The notes beneath the pieces are model-generated. The model did not search any database. It was not told the DNA's origin and saw only the letters and a program-made list of their open reading frames with translations. Positions 44,884 through 55,474 of a DNA stretch of 64,000 nt are shown here, piece by piece. This stretch comes from Culex pipiens pallens (lineage: Eukaryota; Arthropoda; Insecta; Diptera; Culicidae), in NCBI RefSeq assembly GCF_016801865.2, contig NC_068939.1:181938034-182002033 (forward strand). The letters run 5' to 3'. Positions within the stretch are counted from its first letter, which is position 1. Each line of letters opens with the position of its first letter. The position numbers were made by a program, and so were the translations under genes.

Positions 44884-45751
44884 AGGGATACCCTCTGACT
44901 CGATTCCTTAGGCAGAAATAAGTATCTGTGCCAATTTAGGCCCAAATCGGTTAGGTTTTAAGTGTCGCTTCTTATCGTTGAAGTTTATATGAGGAAAATG
45001 GCAAAAATGTATGCAGAAAAACATCGTTTCAGTATTTTTTTCTGCCAGATGGCGCGGGTCTGGCCCAAAATTGTCCAAGTGTGAGATTATTGTAGGAAAT
45101 TCAATTCCCTACCCCGAAAACGATACCATTATTCTCAAGGCCATGATTTGGCTGTGAATTCAACGGAGTTCTGGCTAAAAACCAATACGTTGTACACGAA
45201 AGAAGCTTTTTTTTGCGTAAAACCAGTTTTTTTTTTCGAAAGACTTTATTAGAAAAGATTACATGCCTTATTGGACCTAAACCCTTTCTCTGTGCTGGAG
45301 GAGCAATTAGTTTCCGAACTTCTGAACTAGATAAATAAATAGCCTGCCAACGGATATCTTCGTCATCACTGTGGAGAAAAACCACTGTGTTGAAAAAATT
45401 ACTATAATGAAAATAATTGCGCAAGACTCTAGTAAAGTGCAAAATGCGCAATATATAAGCCGATTTATTTTCATCACATTGCCAATAACTCATCAGGATC
45501 GGATCTTCTTGCACCCTTCGACAAAGTTGTAGGGAATTGAATTTCCTACAAGAATCTCATACTTAGACAATTTTGGGCAAGACCTGCGCCACCTGATGCC
45601 GAAATCCTGAAGCGATGATTATCCCTATACACTTTCGCGGTTTTTTCCTTTTAAACTTCATCGATAAAAAGTGACCATGAAACCTTAACCGATTTAGCTC
45701 AAAATTGGCACAGATACTTATTATTGCGCATAGAATCGAGCCAGGGGGTAT
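44884..45751. mobile_element. Long-TIR element, GGGATACCCTC ends
   Basis: The first about 235 bp (GGGATACCCTCTGACTCGAT, CTGTGCCAATTTAGGCCCAA, TTGTCCAAGTGTGAGATTAT, GAAATTCAATTCCCTAC) return as an inverted copy at about 45520-45751. The central ~400 bp is unique and contains an open minus-strand frame (45101-45514) with no known domain. The structure fits a non-autonomous DNA transposon with long TIRs. No clean target duplication was found. Confidence 0.7.
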
Positions 45752-46407
45752 CTGCACCACAACATTGGGGCGAAATGCACTACAACAACGGAGCAAAATG
45801 CATCACAGAAATGGGGCATAATGCACCGGGTAAAAGCAGTTTTCACAAAGGAGTATTTACAAAGGAGCATCACAGCAATGCATTTTGCCCCGACTACGCC
45901 TATTGCATAAAGTCCAATTAAAAATACATTTTTAATGTTTTTGGACTTAGCTATCAATAGAATAATGAAGATTATTGCAAAACTTTATAAATCAACAATT
46001 ACAATATCAATAAATGGTTTTTATATTGTCCAAAAATCATATTGAAACTTCAATGAAAATAAGATCAAAACACAACATTTTGAAGTTTAGAAAATAACTT
46101 TAGCTGTTTTTATCCAACGATGTTCAAACTTTTCCAGCATGGTTTTACAATGTAAACCTTTAATTTCTAATTTTTCCCCAATACCGAGAAAAGCAGGGGC
46201 TGCATATTACCCTCTCTCCCCCTACTTCGTGGATTTCTTTTCCTACTCCGTCCGTTAACCCGAGTCATACACGAATGTGCTCAGAGAGGAGAGAGCCAAA
46301 AAGAATACTGTTGCGGTGCTCATTTGTCTGCACAGATAAATAGTAGAAAGTATTTTTTCAAGCAAAAAGGACAATAGTGGGATGGACTGATTAGTTACAT
46401 TTCAATA
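45752..46407. other. Unassigned DNA
   Basis: A short segment (45752-45905) contains several partly inverted TGCA/GGGGC motifs (GCACCACAACATTGGGGCGA facing TGCATTTTGCCCCGAC), perhaps a small MITE. The rest is AT-rich with a GC-richer patch at 46190-46320. Nothing was recognised. Confidence 0.4.
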
Positions 46408-46825
46408 GGGCGAATCTGCGTTTGTAAATAGAGATATCCACGCGCGAGAGTGTGTTAGTTTGGAGTTTAGTTGCACGCAGACATAGGCAAATCGAGTAGA
46501 ATGATGCGTCTGTCAAAATCAGCTGTGTCCTTTGTTATACCACGAGCACGTGGTAAACAGCTGGTTTTTACAGGCGATTGATCTACTCGATTTGCCTATG
46601 TCTGCGTGAAAATAGTGTAAACAAAATCAGCTGCTTGGAATTCAGCCAATCACAATCGATCAAAACCAAAACATAACATTAAATACAAATACTAACACAG
46701 AATCATGGTGTGCGTGAGAGAAACCGTGGAGATCTCTATAAGCAGTCTATCCCCCCTCTTACTTGACGTGAACTGTCATTTGAGCAAAAGGGATAGACTG
46801 CTTGTTTATAAACGCAGACTCGCCC
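46408..46825. mobile_element. TA-flanked MITE, GGGCGAATCTGCG ends
   Basis: The ends GGGCGAATCTGCGTTTGTAA and TTTATAAACGCAGACTCGCCC are inverted with one or two mismatches and are flanked by TA on both sides (46406-46407, 46826-46827). The 418-bp interior is non-coding but contains further nested inverted repeats, including AAGCAGTCTATCCC facing GGGATAGACTGCTT. A TA target fits Tc1/mariner-type mobilisation. Confidence 0.75.
46474..46608. repeat. Nested perfect inverted repeat with inner palindrome
   Basis: Arms of 27 bp, 46474-46500 (CACGCAGACATAGGCAAATC...) and 46582-46608, are exact reverse complements. Inside, TACCACG and CGTGGTA form a second 7-bp stem near 46534-46552. This may be a separate small element that inserted into the surrounding MITE. 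Confidence 0.8.
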
Positions 46826-46860
46826 TATTAGGTTTTACACCGTGACGTCATTTGACAGCT

Positions 46861-48781
46861 GAGCAGTTCTCTAGGATTTCGGTCATTCGATTTTTTTTTG
46901 TATTTTTTAATCCGGCTGAAACTTTTTTGGTGCCTTCGGTATGCCCAAAGAAGCCATTTTGCATCATTAGTTTGTCCATATAATTTTCCATACAAATTTG
47001 GCAGCTGTCCATACAAAAATGATGTATGAAAATTCAAAAATCTGTATCTTTTGAAGGAATTTTTTGATCGATTTGGTGTCTTCGGCAAAGTTGTAGGTAT
47101 GGATACGGACTACACTGGGAAAAAATGATACACGGTAAAAAAAAAATGGTGATTTTTTTATTTAACTTTTTATCACTAAAACTTGATTTGCAAAAAAACA
47201 CTATTTTTATTTTTTGATATGTTTTAGAGGACATAAAATGCCAACTTTTCAGAAATTTCCAGGTTGTGCAAAAAATCATTGACCGAGTTATAAATTTTTG
47301 AATGAATACTGATTTTTTCAAAAAATCGAAACATTGGTCGCAAAAATTTTTCAACTTCTTTTTTCGATGTAATATCAAATTTGCAATCAAAAAGTACTTT
47401 AGTGAAATTTTGATAAAGGGCACCGTTTTCATGTTAAATTCATTTTTAGGTGACTTTTTTGAAAATAGTCGCAGTTTTTCATTTTTTTAAATTAGTGCAC
47501 ATGTTTGCCCACTTTTGAAAAAAATATTTTTGAAAAGCTGAGAAAATTCTCTATATTTTGCTTCTTCGGACTTTGTTGATACGACCTTTAGTTGCTGAGA
47601 TATTGCAATGCAAAGGTTTAAAAACAGGAAAATTGATGTTTTCTAAGTCTCACCCAAACAGCCCACCATTTTTCAATGTCGATATCTCAGCAACTAATGG
47701 TCCGATTTTCAATGTTAATATATGAAACATTTGTAAAATTTTCCGATCTTTTTGAAAACAATATTTTCAAAATTTTCAAATCAAGACTAACATTTCAAAA
47801 GGGCCAAACATTCAATATTACGCCCTTTTAAAATGTTAGTCTTGATTTGAAAATTTTGAAAATATTGTTTTCAAAAAGATCGGAAAATTTTACAAATGTT
47901 TCATATATTAACATTGAAAATCGGACCATTAGTTGCTGAGATATCGACATTGAAAAATGGTGGGCTGTTTGGGTTAGACTTAGAAAACATCAATTTTCCT
48001 GTTTTTAAACCTTTGCATTGCAATATCTCAGCAACTAAGGGTCGTATCAACAAAGTCCGAAGAAGCAAAATATAGAGAATTTTCTCAGCTTTTCAAAAAT
48101 ATTTTTTTCAAAAGTGGGCAAACATGTGCACTAATTTAAAAAAATGAAAAACTGCGACTATTTTCAAAAAAGTCACCTAAAAATGGATTTAACATGAAAA
48201 CGGTGCACTTTATCAAAATTTCACTAAAGTACTTTTTGATTGCAAATTTGATTTTACATCGAAAAATGAAGTTGAAAATTTTTTGCGACCAATATTTCGA
48301 TTTTTTGAAAAAATCAGTATTGATTCAAAAATTCATAACTCGCTCAATGATTTTTTGCACAACCTGGAAATTTCTGAAAAGTTGGCATTTTATGTCCTCT
48401 AAAATATATCAAAAAATTAAAAAAAATAAAAAAAGTGTTTTTTGCAAATCAAGTTTTAGTGATAAAAAGTTAAATAAAAAAATCACCAATTTTTTTTACC
48501 GTGTATCATTTTTTTCCAGTGTAGTCCATATCCATACCTACAACTTTGCCGAAGACACCAAATCGATCAAAAAATTCCTTCAAAAGATACAGATTTTTGA
48601 ATTTTCACATATCATTTTTGTATGGACAGCTGCCAAATTTGTATGGAAAATTATATGGACAAACTAATGATGCAAAATGGCTTCTTTGGGCATACCGAAG
48701 GCACCAAAAAAGTTTCAGCCGGATTAAAAAATACAAAAATTAAAATTGAAGAAAAAAGACCGATTTCGTAGAGAATTGCTC
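46861..48781. mobile_element. Complete foldback family A palindrome (TSD AGCT)
   Basis: A 1921-bp element in which the left and right halves are reverse complements at a high level. The left end GAGCAGTTCTCTAGGATTTC faces the right end ...TACGAAATCGG-complement GTAGAGAATTGCTC. The symmetry point is near 47820 (CAAAAGGGCCAAACATTCAA / ...CGCCCTTTTAAAATGTTAG). AGCT occurs directly outside both ends (46857-46860, 48782-48785). It carries no transposase. Both strands contain AT-rich open frames that are mirror images of each other and have no known domain. Confidence 0.85.
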
Positions 48782-49394
48782 AGCTCGTGTGCACTGTTTA
48801 CATCAGAGTCTCGGCCCGAAACTTCAAACACGAACAAAAGCAGCGAACCGGAGATTGGCAATGACGTTTTGGAATTTTGACAGTTTGGAACGCATGAATT
48901 ACCCCATTATCGGTTTCCCGCATGGGTGATGTGGAAATTGTTGCACATGGCTGAAGTTGGGAATTTTGCCGCTTATTTTAATTTATGCTAAATTTCAAAA
49001 TTTAAACACGAATCTACAGCGAATCGATGTGAGAACTAAAGATACACTAAAGCCACGATGATTTGATGTGCAATCGTGATCAGAATCGCGATAAAAGAGG
49101 TTTAAATTGAAAAATAATAATAAAACAAATTTTGGTCTAGAATTTAACGAAACTTTGTCTGTTTTGTAAGACTTAATGTTATTGCTCAACGGTTATAGAT
49201 TTTTTTTACAAAAAAGTAAAATTTTCGGTTCATCCACAAACAATCTCATGTTTATAAACAAACGACGCCATATTGCCAATGTTGTTCGGTAGCTCATATC
49301 AGGCCATCGCCGGGGCCCTGGTTTACATGGTCTTCGTCGATTGTCGACGATTTTCCCCGAACAAAATCGACGAGCGCGTCGAACTGTGCTAAGA
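48782..49394. other. Unassigned DNA
   Basis: Moderate GC at the start (48790-48930) and end (49290-49394) with AT-rich DNA between. TTCGTCGATTGTCGACGA near 49332 is a short palindrome. No gene was recognised. Confidence 0.45.
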
Positions 49395-49639
49395 CCATCT
49401 CCACCGGGCGCGCGCAGTAAGGATTTGGAAGCGCTCCACCATCACTCATCCCCACACCGGTCGCTCACAAACGCGCTCATAAAATAGCAGCTCGACCCTC
49501 GGTGAACAACGGGTGACCAAATTTAGTCGCCCGCTAGTAGCGCACACAAATATTTGACGTCTGCTTGAAGAAGTGAAAGGAAAATCAAGATTTTTTTTTA
49601 AATTGACTTTTCCACGGAACTGGACATTGATGATGGACA

Positions 49640-50470
49640 TTTTCATTGTATTGGCCACAACCCGGATTGGCCCAGGTTCCCCGGGGGATGTTCCGTTGAA
49701 AGAATATTGGCGGCAACGATGAATATGGGCAATATTGGTGTTAAATTTCACGATTTTCAAAATCACATATGGAAATCACGAAAATGGACATTGTGAGTGG
49801 ACTGGCCACAATCCGAATTGGTCCGGGTTCCCCCGAGGATGTTCCGTTGAGCGGATATTGGCGGCACCGTATGAATATGGGCAATACTGGTGTCAAACTT
49901 TACGATTTTCAAAATCAAGTATGGAAAATATGAAAATAGACATTGTGAGTGGACTGGCCACAATCCGAATTGATCCGGGTTCCCCCGGGGATGTTCCGTT
50001 GAGCGGATATTGGCGGCACCGTATGAATATGGGCAATATTGGTGTTAAATTTCACGATATTCAAAATCACATATGGAAATTACGAAAATGGACATTGTGA
50101 GTGGACTGGCCACAATCCGAATTGGGCCGGGTTCCCCCGAGGATGTTCCGTTGAGCGGATATTGGCGGCACCGTATGAATATGGGCAATACTGGTGTCAA
50201 ACTTTACGATTTTCAAAATCACATATGGAAATTACGAAAATGGACATTGTGAGTGGACTGGCCACAATCCGAATTGATCTGGGTTCCCCCGAGGATGTTC
50301 CGTTGAGCGGATATTGGCGGCACAGTATGAATATGGGCAATATTGGTGTCAAACTTTACGATTTTCAAAATCACATATGGAAATTACGAAAATGGACATT
50401 GTGAGTGGACTGGCCACAATCCGAATTGATCTGGGTTCCCCCGGGGATGTTCCGTTGAAGGTACATTGAA
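49640..50470 (+). repeat. 152-bp satellite array, forward
   Basis: About five units with a 152-bp step (TTGTGAGTGG at 49791, 49943, 50095, 50247, 50399). The unit contains GGACTGGCCACAATCCGAAT, GATGTTCCGTTGAGCGG and GAATATGGGCAATATTGGTG. The landmarks match the 140-bp satellite at 661-1722 in order and spacing, so the two are diverged relatives. Confidence 0.9.
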
Positions 50471-50639
50471 GGAATTTATTTTTTGAATGTATTTAAATTG
50501 TGGATTGTGGATGACTTCAGAAAAAATCATTTGATATTTCTTTTCAACTCCGGGGAACTCGGACTGATGCAGTTTGTTTGAACTTTATATGTTCATTTCC
50601 GTAATTTCGATAGGTGATTTTGAAAACCGTGAAGTTTGA

Positions 50640-52400
50640 CACCAACATATACATATAACTTCCCCCGGGGAACCCGGAACTACCTGGGGTGTGGCCAGAT
50701 CACTCAAAAATTCAATTTTCGTAATTTTCACATGTGATTTTTAAAATTGTGAAGATTGATACCAATATTGCCCATATTCATACGGTGCGGCCAATGTCCT
50801 TCCAACGGAACATTCCTCGGGGAACCCGGAACCATCCGGGTTGTGGGCAGTTCGTTAAACATGTCCATTTTCGTAATTTTCACATGTGATTTTGAAAATC
50901 GTGAGGTTTGACACCAATATTGCCCATATTATACGGTGCCGCAAATGTCCCCTCAATGGAACATCCGATTCGGGTTGTGGCCAGTCCGTTTAAAATTTCC
51001 ATTTTCGTAATTTTCATATGTTATACAGTGGACTCTCTGGCTGTCGATCTTCTCGATATCAATATTGCTCCACTGCCCATGTTCGCATAAATGTCCCATA
51101 TGCAAAAACAGCAAGCTGAGAAAAACGCATTTGAAGTTTGTCCCATACATAAGGCTACGTGTTAAGTTTTCGCGAAAAAACTGGATTTCCTGCTGATTTC
51201 TAGAACAAAGTATATAATGTTATAGGCTCTTTTGAAAGAGCACACAATTTTGAACTAAACTGCATCAATAACTCGAAATCGATGGAAATGCATATGGGAC
51301 ATTTATGCGATCAGGGGCAGTCCAGCTGTCAATAAATTTTTCAGTCCCTTCAAATAGATTGCTTTGATTTTCCGTTCTATAATTTGATAACTCCCGCTCT
51401 CGACGGTCCCTTCAATATCGACAACGAGAGAGTCCACTGTATTGAGAATCGTGAATTTTGACACCAATATTGCCCATATTCGTACGGTGCCGCCAATGTC
51501 CGCTCAACGGAACATCCCCGGGGCCAGTCCACTCACAATGTCCATTTTCGTGATTTCCATATGTTCCATATATATATTCCATATGTCCCTCCAACGGAAC
51601 ATCTTCCGGGGAACCTGGAACCATCCGGGTTCTGGCCAGTCCGTTTAAAATGTCAGTTTTCGTAATTTTCATATGTGATTTTGAAAATTGTGAAGTTTGA
51701 CACCAATATTGCCCATATTAATACGGTGCGGCCAATGTCCTTCCAACGGAACATCCCTGGGGGAACCCGGAACATTCCTCGGGGAACCCTGGAGCTCCAC
51801 TATAAATGTCCATTTTCATAATATTCATATGTGATATTGAAAATCATGAAATTTAACACCAATATTGCCCATATTTATCGGAGCCGCCAATGCCCCTCCA
51901 ACGGAACATCCCCCGGGAAACCCGGAACCATCCGGATTCCGGCCAGTCCGTTTAAAATGTCAGTTTTCGTAATTTTCATATGTGATTTTGAAAATCGTGA
52001 AGGTTGACACCAATATTGCCAATATTCATCGGAGCCGCCAATGACCCTCCAACGGAACATCCCCCGGAAACCCCGGAACCATCCGGGTTCCGGCCAGTCC
52101 GTTTAAAATGTCAGTTTTCGTAATTTTCATATGTGATTTTGAAAATCGTGAAGTTTGACACCAATATTGCCAATATTCATCGGAGCCGCCAATGCCCCTC
52201 CAACGGAACATCCCCCGGGAAACCCGGAACCATCCGGGTTCCGGCCAGTCCGTTTAAAATGTCAGTTTTCGTAATTTTCATATGTGATTTTGAAAATCGC
52301 GAAGTTTGACACCAATATTGCCCATATTCATACGATGCTGCCAATGTCGTTCCAACGGAACATTCCCCGGGGAACCCGGACCAATCCAGGTTGCGACCAA
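50640..52400 (-). repeat. 152-bp satellite array, reverse
   Basis: About eight to nine more diverged units in the opposite orientation (TTTCATATGTGATTTTGAAA, GACACCAATATTGCCCATAT, CAACGGAACATC recurring about every 150 bp). It is more heterogeneous than the forward array, with partial units near 51550-51600 and 51760-51800. It is interrupted by a MITE at 51026-51439. The central 50470-50640 is a degenerate transition. Confidence 0.85.
51026..51439. mobile_element. pogo-like MITE, CAGTGGACTCTCTGG ends, inside satellite
   Basis: The ends CAGTGGACTCTCTGGCTGTC and GAGAGAGTCCACTG are inverted with flanking TA (51024-51025, 51440-51441). TCGATCTTCTCGATATCAAT faces ATATCGACAACGAGAG just inside. The satellite sequence resumes exactly after the second TA, so the empty site can be read from neighbouring units. 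It is 414 bp and non-coding. A sister copy is at 63509-63809. Confidence 0.85.
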
Positions 52401-52653
52401 TCTAGTTTTTTTTTTGGAAATAATTACTTCTGGCTTTGAAGATTTTGGCAAATCGGTCATGCCAATAAATTAAAACATTTTTTATTTCGAAACGTCAAAA
52501 TAAGCTGATACTCACCCCCGGTGGGGTTGGCAGTGACTATATTATCAACCCGTTTTATCAACGACCGGTGTGGGAAGGGTGACTAAACTAAAATAGTAGC
52601 GCTGTGGGTGAACAAAATAGTCACTCATTTATGTGCGCACCGGTGGAGATGCT

Positions 52654-52969
52654 CTAAGAGATGTAAATAGTGCACTCCTTTCTAACCTCCAAATCGAGTC
52701 GGCGTAAAACCTAATTGAACTGTTACCTACTACGGAAATGTCACGGGGTATCGAAGAATCGATCCTGTATTTTGACGCTGACATTTCAAGTTAAGCAATT
52801 TAGATTCACGGCTTTCTATACAGCCTTGATGTAGATTAACTAAGTGTGAGCACTATTTGAAATATTAGCGACGATTCTTCAAATGGAAAGAGCCAAGTGT
52901 AGCTGAGAAAGCAAAAAAAACACTAGCCCTAAATTTAAAAAGGAGTGAGCAGGAACGACAGAATACCAC
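52654..52969. other. Unassigned spacer
   Basis: Mixed-composition DNA between the satellite element and the next MITE. Nothing was recognised. Confidence 0.4.
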
Positions 52970-53302
52970 AATTGGGTACTAAAGCCCTATGTCAATTTTT
53001 ATGTACAACGGTAAAAAACACGATTAAAAACCATTTCTGATCACTTTTTTTCATTTTAATGCAATAAAAAATATTGACAAGACAACATTTTTTCGATGGA
53101 TCAACTATGGTCCCCTTGGAACGAGCTGTCAAGAAGGAACTTTTCTGTCAAGATGGACCGCGAGGTTAATTTTTCCAAATTGATTTAAAAATCAATTTTA
53201 AACTCTTTGTGGTCGTACAAAGGATCATTGTACTCAGAAAAATAAGCTTTATCGCTGTAAACAATAATATCAGCAATCTAAGCTTCATTTTAGGACCCAA
53301 TT
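52970..53302 (+). mobile_element. ATTGGGT-ended MITE, copy 1
   Basis: The ends AATTGGGTACTAAAGC and TTTAGGACCCAATT are inverted. The interior (ACGGTAAAAAACACGATT, GACAAGACAACATTTTTTCG, GTCGTACAAAGG) is shared with four other copies or partial copies in the window. About 333 bp, non-coding. Confidence 0.8.
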
Positions 53303-53309
53303 ATGAGCA

Positions 53310-53660
53310 TTTGCCACCTCTTTTTACACCTAAGCTCCCATCCACCGCGGGATTCAAACTGACAACGTTGATATTGTTAATCCAACTGCCGACCAGCGAC
53401 TCTACCGAGGCAGGGTGTTCTCCCAGGGAGACGACTCCTACACCTGGACTGATCTAACGATCTAACTTTTAGGTTAGACCGGGACAGCATTTACTTCGCC
53501 ATACGACAGAAGGCGTGATCAGATCAATCTCTTCTCGAAAAATGTCATCGGTTCCGACTGGGCCCGCATCCAGGTCAACTGGGGTGAGAGGCAACCACTC
53601 TTGCCACGACCAACGACCACGATTCGATCACCAAACCTTAAAAAATCTCTTCCGTGAAGT
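53310..53660 (-). mobile_element. Probable tRNA-derived SINE
   Basis: Read on the minus strand, a GC-richer interval ends its 5-prime part with CGGTAGAGTCGCTGGTCGGC and GTTTGAATCCCGCGG, which resemble a D-arm region and a T-arm with an RNA polymerase III B box. The remaining ~200 bp has no reading frame. The GC content differs from the flanking AT-rich MITEs. The polarity of tRNA head and body is not fully clear, so the call is tentative. Confidence 0.4.
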
Positions 53661-54231
53661 CGAAAAAGTGGGTATGGAATAGAAATGGCTTCTGTGTTCT
53701 TTTAAAAACATCCTAGAATTAGAAAATCCAAAATAAACCGTTCACGAATTCATATCTGGAGTGTTCTCGATTAGTGCGACATTTATAAAAAAAAAACCAA
53801 TGTTACAAACATCCATCTTGTTTTTTTACGCAAGGAACCACAATTTTTTTTTAAATTGAGACGAAAATTAAAAAATAAGCTTTTTGTTATCAATTTTATA
53901 CTTACTTTTAAGTTCAATTTATATATAAATGAGCCTTCTGCAGTAAAATAACTTCTAAACGTAACAAAAACACTATTTTTTCAAAAAAAATCTTTCACTT
54001 GAAAAAATCACTTGTTATTCGTTGAAAGTTTTTTACCCGAAGGCAGTGTTGCTAGATTGAAAGTCGCCGATTTCAAATAATCGATGAAAACTTTTCATCG
54101 ACACCGAACGCAGCCTTTTGATGACAAGATAGTAAAACAAGGTGGAAATGTGATAGGTAATCAAATGCAAAGCTAACTTAGCTGGAAGCGAGGCTGGAAG
54201 CATATCCAGAGTTGTTTTTGAAAAGGTTCTA
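53661..54231. other. Unassigned AT-rich DNA
   Basis: Nothing was recognised apart from homopolymer runs and GATGAAAACTTTTCATCGA at about 54083, a short perfect-stem hairpin. Confidence 0.4.
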
Positions 54232-54268
54232 TAAGCTATTGTCTTTCATATATGTATAGGACCTAATC
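54232..54268 (-). repeat. Dispersed ~48-bp motif, copy 2
   Basis: CTATTGTCTTTCATATATGT followed by ATAGGACCTAATC; shortened on one side compared with the copy at 36402. Confidence 0.6.
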
Positions 54269-54309
54269 AAAACAAAGTCGAGATATGTTTATGTTTTTTT
54301 TGTGGAATT

Positions 54310-54400
54310 AAGAATGGGGTCCTAGAGTTCTACGTCAATTTTTATATACAACGTTTAAAACAATCTTATAAACCATTTTATAATGGATCGAATATGTTCA
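54310..54400 (+). mobile_element. Fragment of the ATTGGGT MITE family
   Basis: GGGGTCCTAGAGTTCTACGT, CAATTTTTATATACAACG and AAACAATCTTATAAACCATT follow the first 80 bp of the complete copies with many substitutions. The remainder is absent. Confidence 0.5.
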
Positions 54401-55029
54401 CTTTTTTACCAGTTTTACAAAATTTTCCAGTCCAAATTTATCCAATATTCACTACACATTGCAATCGCATGCGAAATTTGTAAGGTTACTGGCCAAAATT
54501 CGAAAACTGTTTTGCTGGGTTGAATTACAAAATCGATTATTTCTCATGATTCCCTGCATCAATCTTAATAAAACTGGTTGCAAAAGACGAGATTTTTTTT
54601 TTGCTTTAAAATAATAAACATCAAATTTAGGGCACGCAGAAATTTGTGAACTTTTTCTTTTTTTGTTTTGAAACACGAAAAAAATAGTTTTCCCGTATAT
54701 ATCAATGAAATAAACAGTTATATAGTTGAATACAGATATTTTTATGTATATTCAATAATTTTTTTTCGATTTATGACAGCATTTCTTTTCAAATAGTTCT
54801 ATCTTTTTCTAAATGTAGAGTTTTCTCATAGAAAAATTAAACAAATATTAGAAAGTTGTTCACCATTATGTTGGAAATATTTTTTCTGATCTGAATCCGG
54901 CATAAGTTGTTGATTTTGAAGGTAAAAACACATCTTTTTAAATCATTGGTTTTCGCTACTTGTTCATAGGTGGCGACATGTGTCTTTAAGCTTTGCTGCA
55001 AAACTTCTATAGTGAAAAGTAAACGTTGT
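54401..55029. other. Unassigned AT-rich DNA
   Basis: No gene or repeat was recognised. Confidence 0.4.
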
Positions 55030-55150
55030 AAATTATGTCAAGAAAAGTCGCGATGTTTTTTTTGCAAAATTGATTTAGAAATCCATTTTAAACCCTTTGT
55101 GGACATACAAAGGATCGTTGGGCTAATAAAAATAAGTATTTTTGTTGATA
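55030..55150 (+). mobile_element. Fragment of the ATTGGGT MITE family
   Basis: GTCAAGAAAAGTCGCGATG, CAAAATTGATTTAGAAATCC and ACCCTTTGTGGACATACAAA follow the right-hand third of the family, then diverge. Confidence 0.5.
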
Positions 55151-55289
55151 TATATCAGAATTCACTTTTTTATATTGTATTCAATTCTGCGACATCAGCA
55201 CACACACGCAAAAATGGTCCAGGTTTGGGGCTAATCGCTTGTGGCTTGCGGACAGCTGGGCGGCCTACCGTTTCACCGACGGTTGTATA

Positions 55290-55470
55290 CTGGTATCTCG
55301 ACCGGTATACTGTTCGTGGCCGATACCTCCATCACCTTCTTCTCAGCCTGCTTGACTCCCTTGATGGCCGGTCCCGCTGGGCCTTGCGCACCTCTTGCCT
55401 AATGCTACACTTGGCCATTGTGGTGGAGGCTCCGATTAGGCGTGCTGGACGTTCTGGTTCCGTGGTCTAG
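55290..55470 (-). pseudogene. RpL24: RpL24 retropseudogene fragment
   Basis: On the minus strand one frame reads RPARLIGASTTMAK and, a few codons later, QEVRKAQRD. A shifted frame then reads AIKGVKQAEKKVMEV. In ribosomal protein L24 these segments are contiguous (QRAIVGAS..., IMAKRN..., PEVRKAQR, then AIK/AAKE/KK), so the order and spacing match with a frameshift and small deletions. Stop codons follow. No introns or upstream part of L24 were seen. The GC-rich island stands out from the flanking AT-rich DNA. A processed copy is the simplest reading; no poly-A tail was identified. Confidence 0.6.
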
Positions 55471-55474
55471 AAAA

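Larger units (their letters stand above)
49395..52653. mobile_element. Satellite-bearing foldback element, 152-bp units
   Basis: The outer ends CCATCTCCACCGG (49395) and CCGGTGGAGATGCT (52653) are inverted, followed inward by related sequences (CACACCGGTCG, GGGTGACCAAATTTAGTCGC facing GGGTGACTAAACTAAAATAG). CTAAGA lies directly outside both ends (49389-49394, 52654-52659) and may be the target duplication. Between the ends are two arrays of one satellite in opposite orientations. Long inverted ends built of tandem repeats are the hallmark of foldback elements. No transposase is present. Confidence 0.7.

Noticed and set aside
47034..48743. Frames of 132 and 157 codons in the foldback palindrome
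   Set aside because: They are mirror images of the two arms, AT-rich and full of K/F/N/I, with no domain. They are inverted-repeat artefacts.
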